From the NCBI GenBank assembly GCA_938008665.1, contig CALLKA010000149.1:3051-67050 (forward strand): a DNA stretch of 64,000 nucleotides, in the 5' to 3' direction. This DNA comes from an uncultured Bacteroidota bacterium (lineage in GTDB: Bacteria > Bacteroidota > Bacteroidia > Chitinophagales > Chitinophagaceae). The stretch's first letter is position 1, and each line of letters starts with the position of its first letter. A program made the translations under genes and the position numbers. The notes beneath the pieces were generated by a model. The model was not told the origin of the DNA and did not search any database. It worked only from the letters and a program-made list of their open reading frames with translations. Shown in pieces: positions 8,587 to 16,075 of the stretch.

Positions 8587-9935
8587 TAACTGAATTCATT
8601 GGTCACTTCCATCCTTTAGTCGTGCACTTGCCCATTGGGATTTTAATTTTTACGTTTATACTTGAGTTAATCCAATTAAAAAGTAAAACCAAATTTAACC
8701 AAGCAATTTTATTAGGCACGTTCATTGGAACTGCATTTGCTATTGTATCTGCTATCATGGGGTGGTTATTATCATTGGATGGTGGGTATGATGAAAAATT
8801 ATTGAATAACCATCAGTATGCAGGCTGGATACTTTGTTTTTTTTGCATCCTGTTGGTTATAGTTAAAATGTTTTTTTCGGCCAATGTGTATTTTGATAAA
8901 TTGAATAAGTCACTTTGGAGTATTATTATAATTGTTCTTTTTTTAGTAGGCCATTTTGGAGGTAGTATAACGCATGGTGCTGATTATTTGAGTTTGGATT
9001 TATCAGCCGGGAATAAGGAAGTAAAAAAAGCGCTTTCTATAGATAGCATTTCGGCATTGCCACCAGAAAAACAAGCACAAGTCAACACCTATGAGGGATT
9101 AATTTATCCCTTATTAGATGCGAAATGTATACAATGTCATAATAGTGAAAAGAAAAAAGGAAATTTACAGCTCACCTCCATTGATTTAATTTTAAAAGGC
9201 GGCAAAAAAGGTCCTGCATTAACTGCTTATAATGCCAATCAAAGCTTAATGATTCAACGTATGTTATTGGATCCAGCCAATGACAAACACATGCCGCCCA
9301 AGGGAAAACCCCAATTAAATAATAAGGAAATTAATTTAATCTATTGGTGGGTGCAACATGGGGCATTAGTAAATGATAAATTAGGAAATGCTTTGTTGAA
9401 TGACACTGTTAAAAATTTAATAGCTAGTAAAATTGTCCCTGCATTTCCTACACTATCCTTACCACAAACATCTTTAGTGGATTCAAATAAGATAAATACT
9501 TTAAAGCAGTTAGGTTTAATTGTACATCCCATTGCCAAAGGAGTTGGATATGTTGACTTAAGTGCGATGAATGCAGCATTATTAAATGATGTTCAGGCAC
9601 AAAAAATTTCAATACTTGATAGTCATTTAGTTTGGTTGAACCTAGCGAATACAAAAATTACAAATAAAGGGATTGCTAATTTGAGTAGTTGTAAAAACAT
9701 TATTAAGCTTAATGTAGCTTATACTTCTCTCAATGATGATGCAATCAGTTTGCTGAATCAGTTTACAAAATTGAGTTATTTAAATATTGTGGGTACATCT
9801 ATTACAGACAATGGATTAGCTAAATTAAATCTGAGTAATAATTTCAAATCTCTATATTGCTGGAATACTAAAATCACCCAATCCGGGGTTGATCAGTTTA
9901 GAAAGCGTTATCCAAATATTCAAATTAACTTTTAA
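8583..9935 (+). CDS. DUF2231 membrane protein with cytochrome c-like and leucine-rich domains
   Basis: 450 residues. The N-terminal ~150 residues hold four hydrophobic segments and the DUF2231 opening HFHPLVVHLPIG. A heme-c motif CIQCH follows at 182-186 in a PSCyt1-type domain ending MPPKGKPQLNNKEINLIYWWV. From about 290 to the end are LRR-like repeats (LVWLNLANTKITNKGIANL, LSYLNIVGTSITDNGLAKL). The start overlaps the DUF1501 stop by 4 bp. Together with the DUF1553 protein this gives two envelope heme proteins in one operon. An electron-relay or anchoring role is inference only. Confidence 0.85.
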   Translation: MITEFIGHFHPLVVHLPIGILIFTFILELIQLKSKTKFNQAILLGTFIGTAFAIVSAIMGWLLSLDGGYDEKLLNNHQYAGWILCFFCILLVIVKMFFSANVYFDKLNKSLWSIIIIVLFLVGHFGGSITHGADYLSLDLSAGNKEVKKALSIDSISALPPEKQAQVNTYEGLIYPLLDAKCIQCHNSEKKKGNLQLTSIDLILKGGKKGPALTAYNANQSLMIQRMLLDPANDKHMPPKGKPQLNNKEINLIYWWVQHGALVNDKLGNALLNDTVKNLIASKIVPAFPTLSLPQTSLVDSNKINTLKQLGLIVHPIAKGVGYVDLSAMNAALLNDVQAQKISILDSHLVWLNLANTKITNKGIANLSSCKNIIKLNVAYTSLNDDAISLLNQFTKLSYLNIVGTSITDNGLAKLNLSNNFKSLYCWNTKITQSGVDQFRKRYPNIQINF

Positions 9936-9936
9936 A

Positions 9937-10818
9937 ATGAGCCTACCTTCAAGAGATAAAATTGTTTTGGGTACTGCGGGCTTAGCAGGAATTTGGGGCC
10001 CGGTGAATTTTGCAGAATCTGAACAAACTATTCACTATGCATTGGAGCAAGGTATATATCATTTTGATACTTCGCCAGCATATGCTGATGCAGAATCCAT
10101 TTTAGGAAAAGCTTTGTACACTTGGCAAGGGATAAAGCCTTTTATTAGCACCAAAGCTGGAAAATTAAAAGCAGACAATCCGGATGCCGACACCTATGAT
10201 TTTTCTCCAGCAGGATTAATTAGAAGTGTTTCTGAAAGTTTGGAAACATTGAAAGTGGGTTGTATCGATGTACTTTTTTTACATGATCCTACAGGATTAA
10301 AATCGCATGAAATACAAGTAGCCATTGATACTTTAATTGAAATAAAAGCAAAAGGTTGGGCAAAAGCAATTGGTATCGGCGGTAATTATGGGGCAGATTT
10401 TACATCATATGTATCTTCCAAGTATTTTGATCATTTTATGGGGTATAATCGATTTAATATTTTAAATCAAGATGCATTAACGAATGAATATGTAGCATTG
10501 CAAAATCAGCAAATTAACATTTGGCAAGCAAGTCCATTATATATGGGGTTGTTAGGGAGTAAATTAGAAACATATATCAAGGAGCAACCTTCATGGATTC
10601 CAGCCAGAGATTTACAAAGAGCAAAAGAATTAAATGCCTATTGTAAAAAAACAAGTGTTAGTATTTCATCTTTGGCCTTACATTTTGTTTATGAAAATCC
10701 CCTTATTTATAAGATGGTGTTAGGCGCAAGTAATTTTAGTGAATTGAAGCAAAGCCTTGAATCGCTTGATGATAAATCAATGTTATTATTAAATCATGAC
10801 TATAGTTTTACCGTATAA
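9937..10818 (+). CDS. Aldo/keto reductase, probable aldose dehydrogenase
   Basis: 293 residues. A start at 9889 would sit inside the previous gene, so the ATG one base after its TAA is preferred. AKR features are HFDTSPAYADAE (the catalytic Asp and Tyr), STKAGK (Lys) and LFLHDPTG (His). AKRs of this type include the D-threo-aldose/L-fucose dehydrogenases, which oxidise C1 of the free sugar to a lactone. Its place between a glycan-attack operon and a mutarotase/dehydratase unit fits such a role, but the substrate cannot be read from the sequence. No export signal, so cytoplasmic. Confidence 0.82.
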   Translation: MSLPSRDKIVLGTAGLAGIWGPVNFAESEQTIHYALEQGIYHFDTSPAYADAESILGKALYTWQGIKPFISTKAGKLKADNPDADTYDFSPAGLIRSVSESLETLKVGCIDVLFLHDPTGLKSHEIQVAIDTLIEIKAKGWAKAIGIGGNYGADFTSYVSSKYFDHFMGYNRFNILNQDALTNEYVALQNQQINIWQASPLYMGLLGSKLETYIKEQPSWIPARDLQRAKELNAYCKKTSVSISSLALHFVYENPLIYKMVLGASNFSELKQSLESLDDKSMLLLNHDYSFTV

Positions 10819-10858
10819 ATGCAAATTTTTTAATGTATGATTTTTGAGTTTAATTGTC

Positions 10859-10885
10859 AAAAAAGTATAGCATTTAGCTATTTTG
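10859..10885 (+). promoter_or_regulatory. AraC-type operator candidate, copy B
   Basis: AAAAAAGTATA, seven bases, GCTATTTTG, flanked by TGTC on the left and TCAA on the right, giving an outer TTG(T/A)CAA symmetry. It is the same motif as at 3771 and 15962. It lies between the aldo/keto reductase and the mutarotase gene and implies a promoter for the 10963-15031 unit. Confidence 0.5.
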
Positions 10886-10913
10886 TCAATAGGAATATTA
10901 TTCATTTTAATTT

Positions 10914-10920
10914 TATTTTG
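10914..10920 (+). promoter_or_regulatory. -7-like box for the mutarotase-transporter unit
   Basis: TATTTTG, one base shorter than TAnnTTTG, starts 55 bp after the first base of operator copy B. The predicted start near 10926 leaves a leader of about 37 nt. Confidence 0.35.
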
Positions 10921-10962
10921 TAATAATCACTTAAGTTGCTGATTTATAAACCAATATATTTT

Positions 10963-11424
10963 ATGCTTACTCAAATAAATAGTTTACTTAAGGGAGTAGC
11001 GGCCGTTTCATTTATCAATTTGTTCTTTATTAATTGTACGCCCAATCCAAAGCCTATTGTTCCTTTAACAACAGTAGTGATGATGACAAATTTGGTACCA
11101 GATTCTTCGGTGTATCATTTTTATGATTCTTTACATAGTGCTACTGGAATTTGGCCATCCATTAAAAAAGCGAATCAATTAAGTGGGATCAAGGAAATTA
11201 AAATATATCGTTTCGAAGATAAAGTGGTGATGGAGTACAGTTATCCAGAAGGAGCTGATTTAGCAAAAATGGATTCCTTGTATTTGTCGGCTGATCCAAG
11301 TGTGAAAGAGTGGGGTAAAATGATGTCAAATATACAAAAATCCCTTCCTGGTGTTGATAGCACTAAGAAGTGGGTTACACTAAATTTGATTCATCACTAT
11401 AGTAATGGAGAATACTTGAAATAA
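10963..11424 (+). CDS. RhaM/DUF718-like L-rhamnose or L-fucose mutarotase, predicted lipoprotein
   Basis: 153 residues from the ATG at 10963; an upstream TTG at 10936 would spoil the signal peptide. The N-terminus (LLKGVAAVSFINLFFINC) looks like a lipoprotein signal with Cys near residue 24. The body matches the RhaM family: HFYDSLHSATGIWPSIKKAN near 60, KEIKIYRFEDKVVMEY near 85 and a DPSVKEWGKMM block near 115. RhaM interconverts sugar anomers. A membrane-anchored, probably periplasmic form is unusual, since the classical enzyme is cytoplasmic. First gene of a unit with the enolase-family enzyme and transporter. Confidence 0.7.
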   Translation: MLTQINSLLKGVAAVSFINLFFINCTPNPKPIVPLTTVVMMTNLVPDSSVYHFYDSLHSATGIWPSIKKANQLSGIKEIKIYRFEDKVVMEYSYPEGADLAKMDSLYLSADPSVKEWGKMMSNIQKSLPGVDSTKKWVTLNLIHHYSNGEYLK

Positions 11425-11451
11425 AAGTTAATTTATTAATACAATTTTATA

Positions 11452-12579
11452 ATGCTACTAATTGAAGGATATGACATTTATAGAATCACGCTTCCGCTAG
11501 GGAGATTGATTGGAGATAATAACTGTCATTATGAGGAAATGGATGTTTTATGTATCGTACTTAAAACAAATCATGGCCATAGTGGTTGGGGGTATGCAGA
11601 ATCTGTTTGGAATGGAACTTTCGCAAGAGATGCTTGGTATATCAAACAATTACCTTCTACAAGTCAATTAGATATTAATTTTCAGGAAACTTGGTGGCCT
11701 AAATTAAAGAATCAAGATCCCAATAACCTAGAAATTTTAAGAAAAAATTTCCGTTCAGGATTTCCTGAAATTGATGCTGCAGTTAGATTGGCTATCTGGG
11801 ATTTAATGGCACAAGATAAAAATGTACCATTGTATAAATTATTAAATCCAGGGACCACTAAAAAAGAAGCATTAAGTTACGGTAGTATTTTAGACTACCC
11901 ATTAAGTGATGCAGAAGTAGTTGCTTTAACTTCAAATTTTATACATCTTGGCTTTTCAATTATCAAAGTTAAAATTGGTGGTCCGGACGTCGCACGTGAT
12001 ATTGCGCGACTTAAGCTTATTAAATCGGTGGTGGGTAATCATGTAAAACTAACTGCTGATGCTAATGAAGCGTGGACTTGGCAAACAGCATTAGCAAGTA
12101 TTGAAGCGTATGAAAAAAATGGTATCCAACTAGAATATATTGAAGACCCTTTGCCACATGATGATATAAAGGGTTTTAAGGAGTTAACTTCTCGAAGCCC
12201 CATTCCAATTATTGGCCATGATTATATTAATAATTACGAGCACCTACATGAGCTAGTCAATGAAGGCGGTATCAATGGAATTAGAACAGGTAAGGATGTT
12301 GATTATGCATTAAAGTGCATTCAAATTGCGACTGAATATAATTTACCTGTTTATTTAGGAAATTCTGTGTTTGAAATAAATGCACATTTGGCATTAGCGT
12401 TTGATCAAGTGAATAGGACTGAATATTCTTTCCTAAGCACGAGTGATATGATTCAAACCCCTATTGTTTTTAAAAATGGTAACTTACAAGCGCCTGCTGA
12501 ATTTGGACATGGGTTATATCCAATTATGAGTAAATTAAATTTATTGCTAGAGCCAAGTTCATTAAAAACAGCTTTATAA
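11452..12579 (+). CDS. Enolase-superfamily enzyme (mandelate racemase/muconate lactonising type)
   Basis: 375 residues. The enolase barrel shows KVKIGG (KxK acid/base Lys), TADANEAW (metal Asp), EYIEDPLP (metal Glu), IIGHD and IRTGKD (a Lys in the position used by the muconate-lactonising subgroup). I do not see the His-Asp dyad of the mandelate racemase subgroup to which L-fuconate dehydratase belongs. The neighbourhood suggests a sugar-acid dehydratase giving a 2-keto-3-deoxy acid, but an epimerase is possible. The stop overlaps the transporter ATG (TAATG). Confidence 0.85.
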   Translation: MLLIEGYDIYRITLPLGRLIGDNNCHYEEMDVLCIVLKTNHGHSGWGYAESVWNGTFARDAWYIKQLPSTSQLDINFQETWWPKLKNQDPNNLEILRKNFRSGFPEIDAAVRLAIWDLMAQDKNVPLYKLLNPGTTKKEALSYGSILDYPLSDAEVVALTSNFIHLGFSIIKVKIGGPDVARDIARLKLIKSVVGNHVKLTADANEAWTWQTALASIEAYEKNGIQLEYIEDPLPHDDIKGFKELTSRSPIPIIGHDYINNYEHLHELVNEGGINGIRTGKDVDYALKCIQIATEYNLPVYLGNSVFEINAHLALAFDQVNRTEYSFLSTSDMIQTPIVFKNGNLQAPAEFGHGLYPIMSKLNLLLEPSSLKTAL

Positions 12580-14183
12580 TGAATAGAATACATCTTGGAA
12601 TGATAGATGGAGCGGTAATTATTCTGTATATAATTGCTTTAATTGTCATTGGTGTATTTATTAGCAAGCAAAAAACAAAATCGGGTAATTTAGTTTCAGA
12701 AGATATTTTTTTAGGCGGAAGAACACTTCCCTGGTATAAAGTAGGGTTGTCAATTTTTAGCACGAATGTGAGCCCCAGTATGTTGGTTGCCTATTTTGGC
12801 GCTGCTTATACGAGTGGGATGGTATTGGCAAATTTTGAATGGATCGCGTGGATCTTTTTAGTGTTATTATCTTTTTTGTTTATTCCTTATTATTTGAAGA
12901 ATAAAATTTCAACAATGCCTGAGTTCTTGATGAACAAGTTTGGCAAAAAGTCGCATTTATTTTTTACTTATTTTTCAATGTTTTCTTCCCTCATAGTTTG
13001 GTCTAGTTTTATGTTATGTATCGGTGGCCTTGTGATTGAACAGCTTTTTGGAGTGCCCGTGTATATTTCTACATTCTTAATTATTATTATTGCGATGTCG
13101 TATTCGCTAAATGGTGGTTTAAACTCCATTGTACATACGGGGATGATTCAATCCATTGTTTTAATTCTTGTATCATTAATTATTGTTTTTGTAGGATTAT
13201 ATCGCGTAGGCGGCGTTTCACATTTAGTAGCATCGGTGCCACATGATTATTGGACTTTGTTTAAACCCACTTCAGATCAAGGGTATCCATGGCATGCCAT
13301 TTGGTTAGGATATCCTGTGCTTGGTATTTGGTTTTGGTGTACCGATCAATCCATTGTGCAACGTACTTTAGCTGCGAAGAGTATTGATGACGGACAAAAA
13401 GGGGCTTTATTAGTCGCTGGTTTAAAAGTAATAATGCCCTTTATTTTTATTTTACCTGGAATTATTTGTTTGGTGTTGGTAAAGGATGGAATTTTTGTTC
13501 CACTTGAAAAGCCGGATCATGCTTATATTTCAATGGTATATGGCTTACTCCCCACTGGGTTAATAGGTTTAGCATTAGGTACTTTACTTGTTTCCATTAT
13601 CAATGATGTGGCAACAGGTCTTAGCTCCTTTAGTACTGTTTTTGCGTTGGATTTGTATGCAAAAAAAATAAATCCTAATGCATCTGAAAGGGAAGTAAAA
13701 AAGATGAGTAAAAAAGTAAGTATTGTAGCGTCCATTGTTGCTGCATTAGTGGCTATCTTTTTTTCAACGGTTGATAAAACATTGTTTGATTTAGGCCAAT
13801 CACTTGGCACATATATTGCACCACCTGCAGCAACTGTTTTTATTGTTGGGTTGCTGTGGAAAAAGGCGACTCCTCGTGCTGCTGAACTCACTTTGTATTT
13901 TGGGACATTTTTGTGTTTGGTATTTGGCTTTTGTCAATTAACTGGTTTCCCTAACAAGGAATTTTGGCCCCATTACATGTTGTTGTGCTTTTATATGATG
14001 GTGATCTTGGTTGTTTTTATGATGGTTGTTTCATACTTTACAACCAACTCAAGAAAAGCATATGCTGTTCATGAAGTTATTACACAAGATGGCGAACAAA
14101 AGTATCAAACCTCTACGACAGTTAAAATATTATGGGCTTTACTTGCCTTGATAATGTTGTTAATTTATTATATATTTAATTAG
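12579..14183 (+). CDS. Sodium:solute symporter (SSS family), probable sugar transporter
   Basis: 534 residues with about 13-14 hydrophobic segments. The first helix begins MIDGAVIILYIIALIVIG and is followed by the SSS signature region GGRTLPWYKVGLSIFSTNVS. WCTDQSIVQRTLAAKS near residue 255 is typical of the SGLT-like sugar branch. It would import the monosaccharide released by the surface and periplasmic enzymes with Na+. Translationally coupled to the enolase-family gene. The substrate (L-fucose, L-rhamnose or similar) is inferred from context. Confidence 0.88.
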   Translation: MNRIHLGMIDGAVIILYIIALIVIGVFISKQKTKSGNLVSEDIFLGGRTLPWYKVGLSIFSTNVSPSMLVAYFGAAYTSGMVLANFEWIAWIFLVLLSFLFIPYYLKNKISTMPEFLMNKFGKKSHLFFTYFSMFSSLIVWSSFMLCIGGLVIEQLFGVPVYISTFLIIIIAMSYSLNGGLNSIVHTGMIQSIVLILVSLIIVFVGLYRVGGVSHLVASVPHDYWTLFKPTSDQGYPWHAIWLGYPVLGIWFWCTDQSIVQRTLAAKSIDDGQKGALLVAGLKVIMPFIFILPGIICLVLVKDGIFVPLEKPDHAYISMVYGLLPTGLIGLALGTLLVSIINDVATGLSSFSTVFALDLYAKKINPNASEREVKKMSKKVSIVASIVAALVAIFFSTVDKTLFDLGQSLGTYIAPPAATVFIVGLLWKKATPRAAELTLYFGTFLCLVFGFCQLTGFPNKEFWPHYMLLCFYMMVILVVFMMVVSYFTTNSRKAYAVHEVITQDGEQKYQTSTTVKILWALLALIMLLIYYIFN

Positions 14184-14203
14184 TTAATCTAAAATTAAAA
14201 GTT

Positions 14204-15031
14204 ATGAGCAAAATGCCACAATCGGTTTCAGAATTTTTGAACACGCCTTATGAGTTATCGGCAGATCAAATTGCATACTTCAGAGAAAATGGATTTATAA
14301 AATTAAAACAAGTTTTAAGTAAGGAAGTAATTGAATATATGGATTTGATTATCACCGAAGAGGTAAATCGTTTAAACAAACAACAGCTTGCTTTAGAAGA
14401 TAGAGACACTTATGGAAAAGCGTTTTTACAAATAATGAATATTTGGAGAAATTCAGAAAGTGTAAAAGAGATTGTTTTTGGTAAGCGTTTGGCACAAATA
14501 GCCGCCAACTTGTTAGAGGTTTCTGGTGTAAGAATTTATCATGATCAAGCGCTTTATAAAGAACCAAGTGGTGGACATACGCCATGGCATGCCGACCAAT
14601 ATTATTGGCCATTAGATTCTGATAAAACAATTACTGCATGGATGCCTTTGCAAGAAACACCTTTGGATTGGGGTCCATTGGAATTTAGTGCGGGCAGCGA
14701 TCAGCTAGTAGCAGGAAGAGACAAAGAAATTAGTGATGATAGCCAATCTTTTTTACAAGAGCAATTAAAGGCAAAGGGGTATCCTCATTTAATTGAAGCC
14801 TTTGATTTAGGCGAAGTAAGTTTTCACAAAGGTTGGTTATACCATCGTGCTGGTCCAAATAAGTCAAACCAAATGCGAAAAGTGATGACCATTATCTATA
14901 TGGACAAGGATATTAAATTAAAAGCACCAGAAAATAAAAATCAACAAGCGGATTGGGACGCATGGTGTCCAGGTGCTGTAATAGGTGAAGTAGTTGCAAC
15001 GCCACTCAATCCAATTATTTATCAGTTATAA
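14204..15031 (+). CDS. Phytanoyl-CoA dioxygenase (PhyH) family protein
   Basis: 275 residues, a non-heme Fe(II)/2-oxoglutarate oxygenase fold. The iron ligands appear as HAD in TPWHADQYYWPLD (about residues 128-130) and the distal His in WLYHRAGPNKS (about 212). PhyH-family members hydroxylate many small molecules; none is assigned here. It is last in the rightward unit, 20 bp after the transporter, so it may act on a modified sugar or an aglycone. The last 17 bp overlap the convergent AraC gene. Confidence 0.85.
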   Translation: MSKMPQSVSEFLNTPYELSADQIAYFRENGFIKLKQVLSKEVIEYMDLIITEEVNRLNKQQLALEDRDTYGKAFLQIMNIWRNSESVKEIVFGKRLAQIAANLLEVSGVRIYHDQALYKEPSGGHTPWHADQYYWPLDSDKTITAWMPLQETPLDWGPLEFSAGSDQLVAGRDKEISDDSQSFLQEQLKAKGYPHLIEAFDLGEVSFHKGWLYHRAGPNKSNQMRKVMTIIYMDKDIKLKAPENKNQQADWDAWCPGAVIGEVVATPLNPIIYQL

Positions 15032-15887
15032 GTGATTCAGCATTTATTTTTTTAAATTCTGCTGGTGTTTTTCCGGTGAGTTGTTTGAAGTATCTGAAAA
15101 AATTAGCAAAATTTACAAAGCCACACTCATTGCTAATTTGAGATATACTCATATTACTTTCAGTTAATAATTTACATGCATGTTTAATTCTTATTTCATG
15201 TAAAAAGTTAGTGTAGGTTTTGCCAGTTTTAATTTTAAAATACCTGCAAAAGGAATGCTCACTTAAACAAGCTATGGAGGCAATTTCTTTTGTATGAATT
15301 TTTTTGTAAAAATTCTTGATGGTATAGGAGTATACATCATTAATCCTGTCTTCAATATGCTCATTGATCAATGGCTCAAACCCAATGGGTAGTATTACAG
15401 TACGATCTTTTGAATTTGCAATTAAGTTTAACACTTGGAGTAGTAGGACAATTCTATCAGAACCCTTTGCCACTAACATTTTTTGCATCAAGCCTGCTAC
15501 TATAGGTTTTATCTTCCCTTTGAGCAGTATTCCCCTTTCCGCCTTCTTTAATAATCTTTTTATATTGAACATATCAGGAAGGTCTAAAAACGGGTCCCCC
15601 CAAAAATTCTCTAAAAAGTGCATCACCAATACACGCACTTTTAATTTTTTATTTTCAAATCGTTCATCATTTTTGAAAAGATGCGGCAAATTTTTACCCA
15701 ATAAAAAAATATCGCCTTCCTTAAAATTTAAAATTTTATCGCCAATAATACTCATGCCATCACTTTTCTCAAAATATACAAGTTCAACTTGGGGATGGTA
15801 GTAGTACTTACTATATAAGGCGCCCTCCAATTGTTCTCTAATACTGTAAGATCGTGCAGAATCAACTTTTAATAAAATTGGTTTCAT
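15015..15887 (-). CDS. AraC-family transcriptional regulator
   Basis: 290 residues. The N-terminus is cupin-like (YYHPQVELVYFEKSDGMSIIGD, GDIFLLGKNLPHLF) and would sense the ligand. The C-terminal ~95 residues carry two helix-turn-helix units (KEIASIACLSEHSFCRYFK, then ISQISNECGFVNFANFFRYF and TPAEFK). It is transcribed away from susC and embedded in the locus, so it is the obvious candidate to bind the repeated motif at 3771, 3851, 10859 and 15962. That link is inferred from position and is untested. Confidence 0.92.
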   Translation of the reverse strand: MKPILLKVDSARSYSIREQLEGALYSKYYYHPQVELVYFEKSDGMSIIGDKILNFKEGDIFLLGKNLPHLFKNDERFENKKLKVRVLVMHFLENFWGDPFLDLPDMFNIKRLLKKAERGILLKGKIKPIVAGLMQKMLVAKGSDRIVLLLQVLNLIANSKDRTVILPIGFEPLINEHIEDRINDVYSYTIKNFYKKIHTKEIASIACLSEHSFCRYFKIKTGKTYTNFLHEIRIKHACKLLTESNMSISQISNECGFVNFANFFRYFKQLTGKTPAEFKKINAESLITDK

Positions 15888-15961
15888 TTCCTAAGGATAT
15901 ATTAATACATAAATTAAATGCATTTTAAATTATTAAAAAAATGTAACTTTTTGGATAGGCC

Positions 15962-15991
15962 AAAAAAGTACAATAATTGGCTTTTTTTTTG
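15962..15991 (+). promoter_or_regulatory. AraC-type operator candidate, copy C
   Basis: AAAAAAGTACA, seven bases, then GC and a T-run ending in G. It is in the divergent araC-susC intergenic region, where an autoregulated activator site would be expected. The first 11 bases are identical to copy A. Confidence 0.5.
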
Positions 15992-16015
15992 ATTTCATAA
16001 CAAATTGTCAATCGC

Positions 16016-16022
16016 TAATTTG
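16016..16022 (+). promoter_or_regulatory. -7-like box for susC
   Basis: TAATTTG, one base shorter than TAnnTTTG, starts 54 bp after the first base of operator copy C. Predicted start near 16028, with a leader of about 50 nt to the ATG at 16076. Confidence 0.4.
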
Positions 16023-16075
16023 TGTGTGTATTATCTTGTGAGATTGCTCACATAAAACTTAAAAAAAATATAAAC

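Noticed and set aside
15364..15801. 145-codon plus-strand frame
   Set aside because: Antisense to the AraC gene and without family features or a promoter.
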